Shown: positions 50,166-59,209, numbered from the stretch's first letter. The stretch: DNA of 64,000 nt from Actinomadura rifamycini DSM 43936 (GCF_000425065.1 NZ_AULB01000023.1:1-64000); one strand, 5' to 3'. Program-made: numbers and translations. Notes: generated by a model from the letters alone, not told the origin.

Positions 50166-50390
50166 ATGGGCGAACGCAAGGGGGAACCCTCGATCGGGGG
50201 CGAGGTCGAGTGGAGCAGCCACGGGTCCACGGCCGAGGGAAAGGTCGAGAAGAAGGTCACCGACCGGCGGAAGGAGGCCGGACGCACGGTCGCCGCGTCA
50301 CCCGACGAACCCCAGTACGTCGTGCGCAGCGAGAAGAGCGGCAAGAAGGCCGTCCACAAGCCGTCCGCGCTGAAGCGGAAGAAGAAGTGA
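50166..50390 (+). CDS. DUF2945 (Hva1-TUDOR-like) small basic protein
   Basis: 74 aa. Reads GGEVEWSSHGSTAEGKVEKK with VAASPDEPQYVVRSEKSGKK and AVHKPSALKRKKK. The W-S-S-H-G-x-x-x-x-G-K-V opening, the DxPQYxVxSxKxGKxAxHKPxAL end and the basic tail match the DUF2945/HVA1 TUDOR-like family. Function unknown; probably nucleic acid or protein binding. Its TGA overlaps the start of the DUF3140 gene, forming a two-gene unit. Confidence 0.88.
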   Translation: MGERKGEPSIGGEVEWSSHGSTAEGKVEKKVTDRRKEAGRTVAASPDEPQYVVRSEKSGKKAVHKPSALKRKKK

Positions 50391-50716
50391 GCGGCGACGG
50401 CGCGGGCGTCGAGGCCGAGTTCGGCGAGGTCGTCAACATGACCCCGAAGGAGCTCGAACGCTGGCTCGACTCCGACGAGTCCCGCTCCGTCGGGCAGAAG
50501 GACGGCGGCGGCGAGTCGACCGGCCACGCGTCGGGCCGCAGGATCATCGAGCTGCTCCGCGCCAAGTCGTCCGACCTGACCGACGACGACCGGGCGCACA
50601 TGAACAAGGTCGTGGGCTACGTCCACCGCCACCTCGCGCAGCGCCCGTCCGGCGACATCGAGCACACCAAGTGGCGCTACTCGCTGATGAACTGGGGCCA
50701 CGACCCCCTCAAGTAG
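50387..50716 (+). CDS. DUF3140 family protein
   Basis: 109 aa from GTG 50387 overlapping the DUF2945 stop by 4 bp. The core MTPKELERWLDSDESRSVGQ and GHASGRRIIELLRAKSSDLT, then DRAHMNKVVGYVHRHLAQRP and TKWRYSLMNWGHDPLK, is the DUF3140 pattern. Small helical, cytoplasmic. DUF3140 and DUF2945 genes often stand side by side, which suggests joint action, but the role is unknown. It overlaps the convergent TetR gene stop by 8 bp. Confidence 0.88.
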   Translation: MSGDGAGVEAEFGEVVNMTPKELERWLDSDESRSVGQKDGGGESTGHASGRRIIELLRAKSSDLTDDDRAHMNKVVGYVHRHLAQRPSGDIEHTKWRYSLMNWGHDPLK

Positions 50717-51323
50717 CGAACGCGCCCGCGGACGCCGCGAGGACGGCCGTCCGCGCCGCCTGGCCGGGCAGGTCGGGATCGGGCGGCGTGCCGAGCAGGA
50801 CCAGGTGGTGGTAGAGCGGCGCGGTCGCCGCGATGAGCAGCCGCCGCGCGTCCACGCCCGGCGCCAGCTCGCCCCGCGCCACGGCCCGCTCCACGACGAC
50901 CTCGCAGCGGGCGTACCGGTCCTCCCACAGCCGCCGCTGGGCTTCGGCGGCCTGCTCGGAGCGGAACGACGCCGCGATCAGCGCCGCCATGACCGGCGGC
51001 CGCGCGGCCATGCCGTCCTGGATCTCGCGGTTCAGCCCCGTCAGGTCGCCCTCCAGCGAACCGGTGTCCGGGGGCCGCCAGTCGTCGTCGCCCGCCGCGT
51101 CCAGCACGTCCGCCAGCAGGCCCCCGACGTCCTTCCAGCGCCGGTACACCGTCGCGCGGTGCACGCCCGCCCGCGCGGCGACGCCGTCCATGGTGAGCCC
51201 GTCGAAGCCGTGCTCGCCCAGCTCCGCCCGCACGGCGTCGAGCACCTGCGCGCGCACGCGCGCGGTCCGGCCGCCGGGGCGCCGGGCCCGTCGATCTTCC
51301 GGTTGCACCGGGGTGGTCGTCAT
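50709..51323 (-). CDS. TetR-family regulator of the ABC-F/Vat cassette
   Basis: 204 aa. HTH: VRAQVLDAVRAELGEHGFDGLTMDGVAARAGVHRATVYRRWKDVGGLLADVL, a standard TetR pattern. The ligand domain of 130 residues includes MAARPPVMAALIAASFRSEQ. It is divergent from the ABC-F gene with a 117-bp gap; the AT-rich stretch just upstream of its start (51329-51353, containing AGTAACAGTTGTCG) is the likely control site. It probably de-represses the resistance genes when an antibiotic binds, by analogy with VarR/Pip-type systems. Confidence 0.88.
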   Translation of the reverse strand: MTTTPVQPEDRRARRPGGRTARVRAQVLDAVRAELGEHGFDGLTMDGVAARAGVHRATVYRRWKDVGGLLADVLDAAGDDDWRPPDTGSLEGDLTGLNREIQDGMAARPPVMAALIAASFRSEQAAEAQRRLWEDRYARCEVVVERAVARGELAPGVDARRLLIAATAPLYHHLVLLGTPPDPDLPGQAARTAVLAASAGAFAT

Positions 51324-51440
51324 GGCACCATCTTAAAGTAACAGTTGTCGCATTAGTGGAGTCGCCGATGCTCATCCGGAGCGTTCACCCGGTCCCGCGG
51401 TCCCCGGCCGCCCGCCCCTCGAATGCTTCGGAGTGCCCGC

Positions 51441-53030
51441 ATGCCCACGCAGATCACCGCGCTCGCCGCGTCCAAGTCCTACAACGGCCGGGTCGTCCTC
51501 GACTCGGTGACGTGCTCGCTCACCGCGGGCGAGCGCACCGGGATCGTCGGTGAGAACGGTTCCGGCAAGACCACCCTCCTCCGCCTGCTCGCGGGCCGCG
51601 AGCACCCCGACGCGGGCGAGGTCGTCGTCCAGGCGGACGGCGGCGTCGGCTACCTCCCGCAGGACGAGCGGCTCCCGCCGGACGCGACCGTCCAGCAGGT
51701 CATCGACCGCGCCCTGAGCGACCTCCGCGCCATCGAGGAGCGGATGCGCCGCCTCGAGAAGGCGATGGCCGGCGGCGACGAGACCGCCATGGCCGAGTAC
51801 GGCGAGCTGCTGACCGTGTTCGAGCTGCGCGGCGGCTACGACGCCGACGCCCGCGTCGAACGCGCCATGCACGGCCTCGGCCTCGGCCTCGTCGACCGCG
51901 CCCGCACCGTCGGCGGCCTGTCCGGCGGCGAGCAGGTCCGGCTCCGGCTCGCGGCCGTCCTCGCCGCCGCGCCCGAGGTGCTCCTGCTGGACGAGCCGAC
52001 CAACCACCTCGACGCCGCCGCCGTGGCCTGGCTGGAGGACCACCTGCGCACCCGCGCGGGCACCACCGTCGCCGTCTCCCACGACCGCGCGTTCCTCGAA
52101 CGCGTCGCCACGACCCTGCTGGAGGTCGACGCCGACCGGCGCACCGTCGTCCGGTACGGCAACGGCTACGCGGGGTACCTCGCCGAGAAGAAGGCGGCCC
52201 GCGAACGCTGGGTCCAGGCCCACGACCGGTGGCGGGCCGACGTGGAGCACCACCGCGAGTCCGCCGCGACCACCGCCCGCCGGGTGGCGCCCGGCCGCGC
52301 GATGAAGGACGGCAACAAGATGGCCTACGACCGGGCGGCCGGACGGGTGCAGCAGTCGCTCGCGAGCCGGGTGCGGAACGCGGAGGAGCGGCTGAAGCGG
52401 CTCCTCGCCGACCCGGTCCCGCCGCCGCCCGAACCGCTCCGCTTCACCCCGGTGCTCCGCGCCCGCCGCCTGGAAGGGAACGTCCTCGACGCCGCCGGCG
52501 TCGCCGTCGCGGACCGCCTGCGCCCCACCGACCTCGCCGTCCCCGCGGGCTCGCGGCTGCTGGTCACCGGGCCGAACGGCGCGGGCAAGAGCACCCTCCT
52601 GCGCGTCCTCGCGGGCGACGCCGCCCCCGACCGCGGCACCGTCGCCCGCCGCGGCCGCGTCGGGTACCTCCCGCAGGAGCCCCGGCCGGGCGCGCCCGGC
52701 GAGACGCTCCTCGCCGCCTTCGCCCGCGGCCGGACCGGCGACCCCGCCGAGCACGCCGACCGCCTCCAGGCCCTCGGCCTGTTCGACCCCGCCCAGTTCA
52801 CGACACCCGTCGGCCGCCTCTCCACCGGCCAGCGCCAGCGGCTCGCCCTCGCGCGGCTGCTCACCGAACCCTGGGACGCCCTCCTGCTGGACGAGCCCAC
52901 GAACCACCTGTCGCCCGCCCTCGTCGAGGACCTCGAAACGGCCCTCGCCGGGTACGGCGGCGCCCTCGTCGTCGTCAGCCACGACCGCCGCCTGCGCCGC
53001 CGCTGGCAGGGCGCCCACCTCGCCCTCTGA
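51441..53030 (+). CDS. ABC-F ribosome-protection protein (antibiotic-resistance type)
   Basis: 529 aa from ATG 51441, GGAG seven bases upstream. Two ABC domains without any TM region: Walker A GIVGENGSGKTTLLR (about 35-49) and VTGPNGAGKSTLLRVLA; signature LSGGEQVRLRLA and LSTGQRQRLALA; Walker B VLLLDEPTNHLD and ALLLDEPTNHLS. The interdomain linker of about 85 residues includes the ARE-like RRVAPGRAMKDGNKM segment. ABC-F factors of this kind push macrolide, lincosamide or streptogramin drugs off the ribosome (VarM/TlrC/Vga relatives). The next gene, 16 bp on, is a Vat-type acetyltransferase, pointing to streptogramin A. Confidence 0.92.
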   Translation: MPTQITALAASKSYNGRVVLDSVTCSLTAGERTGIVGENGSGKTTLLRLLAGREHPDAGEVVVQADGGVGYLPQDERLPPDATVQQVIDRALSDLRAIEERMRRLEKAMAGGDETAMAEYGELLTVFELRGGYDADARVERAMHGLGLGLVDRARTVGGLSGGEQVRLRLAAVLAAAPEVLLLDEPTNHLDAAAVAWLEDHLRTRAGTTVAVSHDRAFLERVATTLLEVDADRRTVVRYGNGYAGYLAEKKAARERWVQAHDRWRADVEHHRESAATTARRVAPGRAMKDGNKMAYDRAAGRVQQSLASRVRNAEERLKRLLADPVPPPPEPLRFTPVLRARRLEGNVLDAAGVAVADRLRPTDLAVPAGSRLLVTGPNGAGKSTLLRVLAGDAAPDRGTVARRGRVGYLPQEPRPGAPGETLLAAFARGRTGDPAEHADRLQALGLFDPAQFTTPVGRLSTGQRQRLALARLLTEPWDALLLDEPTNHLSPALVEDLETALAGYGGALVVVSHDRRLRRRWQGAHLAL

Positions 53031-53046
53031 CCCCGAAGGAACCCCG

Positions 53047-53682
53047 ATGCCCGCTCCCGCCGACCCGACCGTCCTGCACCCGATGCCCGGCCAGCCCCGG
53101 CTCGTCCAGCTGAAACCCCTCGTCACCTCACCGCTCATCGAGGTGGGGGAGTACTCGTACTACGACGACCCGGACGATCCGACGGCCTTCGAGACCCGCA
53201 ACGTCCTGTACCACTACGGCCCCGAGAAGCTGGTCATCGGGAAGTTCTGCGCACTCGGCGAAGGCGTCCGGTTCATCATGAACGGCGCGAACCACCGCAT
53301 GGACGGCCCGTCCACCTTCCCCTTCCCGATCATGGGCGGGGCGTGGGCGGAGCACTTCGACCTCATCACGGACCTGCCCGGCCGCGGCGACACCGTCCTC
53401 GGCCACGACGTGTGGCTCGGCTACCGCACGACGGTGATGCCCGGCGTCCGCATCGGCCACGGCGCCGTCGTCGCGTCGGGCTCCGTCGTCGTCGACGACG
53501 TCCCCGACTACGGCATCGTCGGCGGCAACCCGGCCCGCCTCATCCGCCGCCGCCACGGCGACGCCGACGTCGAGCGCCTCCTCGCCGTCGCGTGGTGGGA
53601 CTGGCCCGTCGAGCACATCACCGCCCACGTCCGCACCATCATGTCCGGCACCGTCGACGAACTGGAGCAAGCCGCCCCCTGA
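53047..53682 (+). CDS. Vat/CatB-type xenobiotic acetyltransferase
   Basis: 211 aa hexapeptide acyltransferase. The Vat signature is clear: VGEYSYYDDPDDPTAFETRNVLYHY, LVIGKFCALGEGVRFIMNGANHRMDG with the catalytic His in NHRMDG, then DTVLGHDVWLGYRTTVMPGVRIG and VVDDVPDYGIVGGNPARLI. It acetylates the free hydroxyl of streptogramin A or, in CatB relatives, chloramphenicol. With the ABC-F gene upstream and a TetR gene divergent, this looks like a complete inducible resistance operon. There are no mobile-element traces, so it may be intrinsic. Confidence 0.9.
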   Translation: MPAPADPTVLHPMPGQPRLVQLKPLVTSPLIEVGEYSYYDDPDDPTAFETRNVLYHYGPEKLVIGKFCALGEGVRFIMNGANHRMDGPSTFPFPIMGGAWAEHFDLITDLPGRGDTVLGHDVWLGYRTTVMPGVRIGHGAVVASGSVVVDDVPDYGIVGGNPARLIRRRHGDADVERLLAVAWWDWPVEHITAHVRTIMSGTVDELEQAAP

Positions 53683-53817
53683 ACGGCGTCAGCCGCGCCG
53701 CCCCGCCTTTACCGAGACTCGACCATGCCGGGTTCCAATGCCGGTAGCCCGGCGCGCGGACGGGTTGTGAGGATCGAAGCGCGAGCCGACTCCGGCATCC
53801 TCGACAGGGGGCACTCT

Positions 53818-54231
53818 GTGACATCGCAGCTCAATCCGTACATCAGCTTCGACGGCGACGCCCGGGAGGCGATGGAGTTCTACCGGTCCGTCTTCGGCGG
53901 CGAACTGGTGATGCACACCTTCGGCGAGTTCGGCGACCCGGACGCGCCCGGGGCCGACAAGATCATGCACGCCTTGCTGCGCTCCGAGCGCGGCTACGCG
54001 ATCATGGGCGCCGACAGCCCGCCCGGCATGCCGTACAACCCCGGCGACAACATCACGATCAGTCTGAGCGGCGACGACGCCGACACGCTGCGCGGCTACT
54101 GGGCGAAGCTCTCCGAGAGCGGCACCGTGGTCGTCCCGCTGGAGATGCAGATGTGGGGCGACGAGTACGGCCAGTGCACCGACCGCTTCGGCATCGGCTG
54201 GATGGTCAACATCAGCGGCTCGGCCGCCTGA
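53818..54231 (+). CDS. VOC-family (PhnB-like) protein
   Basis: 137 aa from GTG 53818 with AGGGGG upstream. PhnB/glyoxalase-like fold: LNPYISFDGDAREAMEFYRS, VFGGELVMHTFGEFG, YAIMGADSPPGM, ITISLSGDDADTLRGYWAKL, and WGDEYGQCTDRFGIGWMVNI, which is the typical PhnB ending (G-x-x-x-D-x-F-G-x-x-W). Function in this subgroup is unclear; metal-dependent enzyme or binding protein. A single gene, convergent with the TPR gene. Confidence 0.88.
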   Translation: MTSQLNPYISFDGDAREAMEFYRSVFGGELVMHTFGEFGDPDAPGADKIMHALLRSERGYAIMGADSPPGMPYNPGDNITISLSGDDADTLRGYWAKLSESGTVVVPLEMQMWGDEYGQCTDRFGIGWMVNISGSAA

Positions 54232-54237
54232 CGGCGG

Positions 54238-55263
54238 CTACGCGCGCCGCACGGGCGTCCCGGCGTCGAGCGACTCCAGGTACCCGGCGACCTTCGGCGA
54301 CCTGCGGCTCTCCGCCGGGACGGCGTCGGCGACCTTGCGGGCGAGGCTGTTCACCAGGGCGGTCCGGTGCTCGACCGGCTGGGCCTCGTAGACCGCCTGC
54401 GCGAGCCGGACCCCTTCGGTGACGTCCCCCGCACGGACATGCCCGGACGCATTCAGCAGCGAGAGCTGGGAGCGCGTGCGCGGATCGTCGGCGGGCAGGA
54501 TCGCCAGCGCCTTGTCGACCGACTTGTCCACCAGCTCGCGATCACCCGCGTAAGCGTGCACCCAAGCCGCGGTGTAGTGCACGCGGTCCTCGGCCCAGTC
54601 GTTGACGGAACTCGGGTCCGCGGTCGAGGTGTTGGTTCTCTGAGTGATCTCCTCGCAGGACCGCAGAGCCGCCGCTGCTTCGGCGTCGCGCCCCTGCAAC
54701 GCATATACCTGCGCGCGGACCGAGTGGAGGCCCGCCAGGCCGGGGCAGGGAGTGCCCGAGGACCGAGAGATCGCCTCGTCCGCCTTGCGCAGGAGCACTC
54801 CGGCGGGACGGTCTTCATATATTTCGCGGATGAGGCGGTTCTGGGTCACCCAAATGCTGAGGTGGATGTCGCCGGAGGCATCGGCCGCGTGTTGCGCGGT
54901 GGTCCACCACCGGCGTGCCAGACGAGGCTCGCCCAAATTGCACAGGGTCTTCGCCATGAGAAGGGACAAGGCGCTCGTCACTCGGCTCCAATCTTTCGAA
55001 AGCCGATCATCGGTGCGCCGCGCGGTGATCTGCTGAACGGCCACAAGATCGACCGCGAGGTCACGCATGAGTTGCTGAGGGGGAAGGAGAGTGTAGCTGT
55101 ATCCGTACTCGGCGACCGTCTCTTCCCATTCGTCCAGTTGGCTGTCCTCACTGCGGCCCAGTGCGCGATCGACGCCGCCGTGAATGTGCTGGAGGGCTTC
55201 CATCGCCGGGGTCGTGGTGATGCCGAGGGCCGCCAGGGCCTGCAGAAGTCGACGTCGTTCCAT
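54238..55263 (-). CDS. TPR-repeat protein resembling a regulator C-terminal half
   Basis: 341 aa from ATG 55263 after GAGGAGG. It starts MERRRLLQALAALGITTTPA and continues as an all-helical, TPR-like protein (GEPRLARRWWTTAQHAADAS, DAEAAAALRSCEEITQRTN, AYAGDRELVDKSVDKALAIL). This looks like the C-terminal half of actinobacterial XRE-type regulators, but no HTH precedes it. The stretch 54640-55240 is noticeably less GC-rich (TCTTCATATATTTCGCGG, AATCTTTCGAAAGCCGATC) than all neighbouring genes. That suggests recent arrival or different selection. Possible adaptor or remnant of a larger regulator; no cognate partner visible. Confidence 0.65.
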   Translation of the reverse strand: MERRRLLQALAALGITTTPAMEALQHIHGGVDRALGRSEDSQLDEWEETVAEYGYSYTLLPPQQLMRDLAVDLVAVQQITARRTDDRLSKDWSRVTSALSLLMAKTLCNLGEPRLARRWWTTAQHAADASGDIHLSIWVTQNRLIREIYEDRPAGVLLRKADEAISRSSGTPCPGLAGLHSVRAQVYALQGRDAEAAAALRSCEEITQRTNTSTADPSSVNDWAEDRVHYTAAWVHAYAGDRELVDKSVDKALAILPADDPRTRSQLSLLNASGHVRAGDVTEGVRLAQAVYEAQPVEHRTALVNSLARKVADAVPAESRRSPKVAGYLESLDAGTPVRRA

Positions 55264-55572
55264 GTCGTCGTCCTCCTCGTTCGGGACGCCGGGGTGTGGA
55301 CTCGCCCGCTCCACGCTACGCCGCTCGCGGGTGCATGTCCGTGCCGCGGGCGCGAGGGCGGCCGCGGCACCCGCCGCGCCACCCCGCGCGGCCGGTTCAG
55401 GGGGTGGCGAGTGCGCCGAGGGTGGACCGCAGCCATCCGCGGCGGGCGCGGGCCGGGCGGCGCCTCGTTCCAGGACGTCCAGTACCAGAGGCGCCCCGAG
55501 TCCGGTGCGCGCCGCCGGTGCGGCCGGACGACCCGGCCGGACGGCCCGGTCGGCACCGTCTGACCGTCGGGG
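55264..55572. other. intergenic region with no clear gene
   Basis: 309 bp upstream of the TPR gene and downstream of the alpha/beta hydrolase gene. Several frames stay open but none has a ribosome site or recognisable product. It may be a decayed gene fragment together with the TPR gene promoter. Confidence 0.4.
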
Positions 55573-56451
55573 TTACTCGGCGGTGTGGTCGAGGATGGCG
55601 GCGGCGAGGGTCTCGTGGGTCTCGGGCGGCAGGGTGTGGCCGAGGCCGGACGGGGTGAGCAGGCGGGCGCCCGGGACGCGTTCGGCGATCGCGGCGCCGT
55701 GGCCCGGCTTGACCGGTTCGTGGGTGCCCTCGATGACGAGCGTGGGGGCCTTCACCCGGTGCAGGGCGTCCACCGGCTCGAAGGCGGGGTCGGCCGCGGC
55801 GGCGAGCCGGTGGTTGGCGGCGGCGGACAGGTCGCGGGCGCGGTCGTGGACGCGTTCCTGGAGGCGGCGGGCGGCGTCCTCGTCGAAGGGGAGGCCGGTG
55901 CCGTGCAGGACGCGCTGCTCGGCGATCATCGCGTCGATGCGGGCGCGGCGGTCGGCCGGGGGCGGCGCGGTCATGAGGGCGCGGAAGTGGTCGACGAACT
56001 CGGGCGTCGGCTCGGGCAGGCTCCCCGGCGGCTGCGGCTGCCCGGTGAGGGCCCGCAGCAGCACCTCGCCCTCGCCGCCGCCGAGCGGGGAGGACGCGAT
56101 GACGGTCAGCGACCGCACCCGCTCCGGCCGTTCGACCGCGATGAGCTGGGCGAGGATGCCGCCCGCCGAGTGGCCGACCAGGTGCGCGCTCGCCAGGCCG
56201 TGGGCGTCCATCACGCGGTAGACGTCGTCCTTGATGTCGGCCCACGTGTAGGGGTTCGCGGCGAAGTCGACGGTGTCGGACATGCCGGTGTCGCGGTGGT
56301 CGTAGCGGACGACGCGGCGGCCGCCCGCGGTGAGCAGGCCGACGAACTCGTCCGGCCACAGGACGCCCTGCGACATCGAACCCATGATCAGCAGGATCGG
56401 CGCGTCCGTGTCGGCGCCGAACTCTTCGCTCCAGATGTTCACGTTTGGCAT
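55573..56451 (-). CDS. alpha/beta hydrolase
   Basis: 292 aa, ATG 56451. Nucleophile elbow LVGHSAGGILAQL (Ser), preceded by RRVVRYDHRDTGMSD, which is the phrase of the RdmC-like (aclacinomycin methylesterase) group. Acid candidate in LVIEGTHEPVKPGH, and His in PSGLGHTLPPET. The strand PILLIMGSMSQGVLWPDEF gives the oxyanion side. Cytoplasmic esterase or lipase of unknown substrate. It starts 3 bp after the stop of the LuxR regulator gene upstream, so the two are co-transcribed and the regulator may control it. Confidence 0.9.
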   Translation of the reverse strand: MPNVNIWSEEFGADTDAPILLIMGSMSQGVLWPDEFVGLLTAGGRRVVRYDHRDTGMSDTVDFAANPYTWADIKDDVYRVMDAHGLASAHLVGHSAGGILAQLIAVERPERVRSLTVIASSPLGGGEGEVLLRALTGQPQPPGSLPEPTPEFVDHFRALMTAPPPADRRARIDAMIAEQRVLHGTGLPFDEDAARRLQERVHDRARDLSAAANHRLAAAADPAFEPVDALHRVKAPTLVIEGTHEPVKPGHGAAIAERVPGARLLTPSGLGHTLPPETHETLAAAILDHTAE

Positions 56452-56454
56452 GCC

Positions 56455-59124
56455 TCAGAGCTTGCCGTGCGCGGCGGCGGGCGCCTTCTGTAGAACTACC
56501 AGTCGCGCCAGTTCGGTACGGGAGCCGATGCCCAGCTTCGGATAGATCTTGTACAGGTGGTACTCGACGGTGCGGGGGCTGAGGAACAGCCGGGCGGCGA
56601 TCTCCTTGCTCGACAGCCCGTCGGCGACCAGGCCCGCGATGCGCAGCTCCTGCGGCGTCAGCGCGTCGAGGACGGCCGGGGGCGGGGCGTGCCCGCTCTC
56701 GCCCGCCGCGCGGAGCTCGTCCTGCGCGCGGCGGGCCCACGGCCGGGCGCCCGCCCGCTCGAAGGTCTCCCACGCCGCCCGCAGGTGCGCGCGGGCCTCG
56801 GCCGGACGGTGCGCGCGGCGGAGGCGCTCGCCGAGCAGCAGGGCCGTCCGGGCCGCCTCGAACGGGTTCGTGTGCAGGCGGAGCGCCTCGGCGAACGCGT
56901 CGTCGGACGCGTCCACCAGGCCCCGGCAGCGGGCGAGGAGGGCGCCGGACTCGGGCGTCGCGGCGTGCTCGGTCCAGCGCTCGTAGGCGGCGAAGGCCGC
57001 GCGTGCGGCGGCTACGTCGCCCGCGCCCGCGGCGGCCTCGATCCGGTCGGGCGCCGACCGCCACAGGACGGTCGGGTGCCCGGCGCCCGGCCCGGCGGCG
57101 GCGAGCGCGGTGAACCGGTCGTGGGCGGCGGCGTGGCGGCCGAGGCACAGGTCGAGCATCGCGCGCGCGTACGCGGCCACCCCGGCGTGCAGCCCGACCC
57201 GGTGCGGGATCGCGATGGCGAGGGCGTCGCGGGCGTGCCGCTCGCAGGTCTCCTCCTCGCCGCGCAGCGCCGCCACCACCGCGAGGTTCGCCAGGTGGGC
57301 GGCCACCGTGTTGGTGTATCCGGCTTCGCGGGCCAGCGCGAGGGCCTCCTCGGACACGGCGCGGCTGCGGGCGGGACGTCCGGCGATGCGCTCGGCCGTC
57401 GCGGCGAACTCCAGCACGACCGGCAGTTGCCCGGTCATGCCCGACACCCGGGCGACCCGCTCCGCCCTGGCGGCCAGGTCGGCGGCCAGGTCCCATTCGC
57501 GCAGGGCGCTGGCGGCGGCGGTCGCCCACAGGTACGCGGACGCGTCGTCGAGGCCGTCCGCGCGGGCCAGGGCCCGGCGCAGGAGGCCGGGACCGTCGGG
57601 GTCGCCGTCGAGCGTGCGGCCGATCCCGACGACCGCGTCCCGCAGGAAACCGGCGGGGTGCGCGGCGGCGCGCCGGGCGAGGCGGACGATCGCGGCGGTG
57701 TCGCCGACGTACGAGGCGGCCTCCACGGCGTCGGCGAGCGTGTCGAGGTCGTCGCCCGCGGACAGGATCCGCACGGCCTCGGCGGCGTTGCCCGAGGTCA
57801 GTTCGAACCGGCCGCGGAGCCGGGCGAGCCGCGGGGCGAGCGCGTCCCCGGCCTCCTCGCGCGCCTCGGCCAGCAGCGACTCCGCCCGCCCCGGACGGCC
57901 GCCGAGCCACGCGGCGACGGCGGCGTCCTTCAGCCGGACGGCGCGGGCGTGCGGCTCGGGGGTCAGTTCGGCGGCCCGGGCGAGGGCGGTGGCGGCGGTG
58001 CCGTAGCCGCCGCGCTCGCGGGCGCGGTCGGCGGCGGCCGTCAGCGCGGCGGCGACCCGTTCGTCCCGGCCGAGGGCGGCCCCGGCCAGGTGCCAGGCGC
58101 GGCGGTCGCCGCCGGTCAGCTCCGCCAGGACGGCGTGCACCCGGCGGACCTCCGCGCCGCCCGCCGCCTCGTGCACCGCGGACCGGACGAGCGGGTGCCG
58201 GAAGCGCACCCGCGTCCCCGCGACGTCGGCCAGTCCGGCGGCTTCGAGTTCGGCGAGCGCGGCCCGGCCGTCCGCGTCGAGCAGCCGGTCGGCGGCGGCC
58301 AGGACGTGGTCGAGTTCGGCTTCCACGGCGGCGGTCAGGGCGACGAGCCGGGCGGGCGGGGAGAGCGCGGCGACCCGGTCGCCGAAGAGCCGGGCGCCGC
58401 CGGGCGGCGGGTCGGGCAGCGGGTCGCGCCCGGCGCGCTGCGCGGGCGTCAGCAGGTCCGCGATCTCGCGGAGCGCGAGGGGGTTCGCGCGGGTCAGCGC
58501 GACGAGCTCGCGGGCGACGCCGGGGGCGAGCCCGCCGTGCCGGGACGCGAGCAGTTCGGCCGCCGCGGGCTCCGGCAGGCCGCGCACGTCCACCGTCCGG
58601 GGCACCCCGGCGACCGGGGCGTCGCCGCGCACGGCGAACAGCATCGCGATGCGTTCCGTCGCCAGCCTGCGGGCGGCGAACAGCAGCGCGTCGGCGGAGG
58701 CCCGGTCGACCCACTGGAGGTCGTCGACGGCGCAGAGCAGCCCGTCCGGCGCGGCGGCCTCGGCCAGCAGCGAGAACACTCCGGCGCCGACGAGGAAGCG
58801 GTCGCCGGCGCCGCCCGCGGCGAGCCCGAGGGCCGCGCGCACCGCGTCGCGCTGGGGGCCGGGCAGCGCGTCGAGCCCGTCGGCCACGGGCAGCAGCAGC
58901 CGGTGCAGCGCCGCGAACGCGAGGTCGGACTCGGGTTCGACGCCGGTGGTCCGCAGCACCCGCATCGCGCCGCCGCGCGCGGCGGCGGCGTCGAGCAGCG
59001 CGGTCTTGCCCGCGCCCGCCTCGCCGCGCAGCAGCACCGCGCCGCCGGACCCGTCGCGCGCCCGCGCGACCACCTCGTCGAGTTCGCCGATCTCCGCCGA
59101 CCTGCCGTACAGCACGGACGTCAC
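56455..59124 (-). CDS. LuxR-family transcriptional regulator with AAA ATPase (LAL type)
   Basis: 889 aa, GTG 59124. N-terminal ATPase: LYGRSAEIGELDEVVARA, Walker A LLRGEAGAGKTALLDAA (about 31-47), Walker B GLLCAVDDLQWVDRASADAL. A long TPR-like helical middle with many EALALAREAG-type helices follows. The C-terminal LuxR HTH (about 825-880) reads LTPQELRIAGLVADGLSSKE and LFLSPRTVEYHLYKIYPKLG. MalT-like ATP-dependent activators of this size control secondary metabolism or catabolic operons. It is immediately followed by the alpha/beta hydrolase gene and divergent from the mce operon, with a 200-bp gap holding the dyad at 59210. Confidence 0.93.
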   Translation of the reverse strand: MTSVLYGRSAEIGELDEVVARARDGSGGAVLLRGEAGAGKTALLDAAAARGGAMRVLRTTGVEPESDLAFAALHRLLLPVADGLDALPGPQRDAVRAALGLAAGGAGDRFLVGAGVFSLLAEAAAPDGLLCAVDDLQWVDRASADALLFAARRLATERIAMLFAVRGDAPVAGVPRTVDVRGLPEPAAAELLASRHGGLAPGVARELVALTRANPLALREIADLLTPAQRAGRDPLPDPPPGGARLFGDRVAALSPPARLVALTAAVEAELDHVLAAADRLLDADGRAALAELEAAGLADVAGTRVRFRHPLVRSAVHEAAGGAEVRRVHAVLAELTGGDRRAWHLAGAALGRDERVAAALTAAADRARERGGYGTAATALARAAELTPEPHARAVRLKDAAVAAWLGGRPGRAESLLAEAREEAGDALAPRLARLRGRFELTSGNAAEAVRILSAGDDLDTLADAVEAASYVGDTAAIVRLARRAAAHPAGFLRDAVVGIGRTLDGDPDGPGLLRRALARADGLDDASAYLWATAAASALREWDLAADLAARAERVARVSGMTGQLPVVLEFAATAERIAGRPARSRAVSEEALALAREAGYTNTVAAHLANLAVVAALRGEEETCERHARDALAIAIPHRVGLHAGVAAYARAMLDLCLGRHAAAHDRFTALAAAGPGAGHPTVLWRSAPDRIEAAAGAGDVAAARAAFAAYERWTEHAATPESGALLARCRGLVDASDDAFAEALRLHTNPFEAARTALLLGERLRRAHRPAEARAHLRAAWETFERAGARPWARRAQDELRAAGESGHAPPPAVLDALTPQELRIAGLVADGLSSKEIAARLFLSPRTVEYHLYKIYPKLGIGSRTELARLVVLQKAPAAAHGKL

Positions 59125-59209
59125 TGTAAGGAGGCGTCCGCGCGGCCCGGCCGCCGGGTCGGGTCGCGACGTCGGGACGGGCCCCGGCCGGCCCCCGCCC
59201 GACCTCGTG

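Noticed and set aside
51441-53682. Mobile resistance island
   Set aside because: No transposase, integron or plasmid features, and base composition equals the chromosome; I see only a resistance operon.
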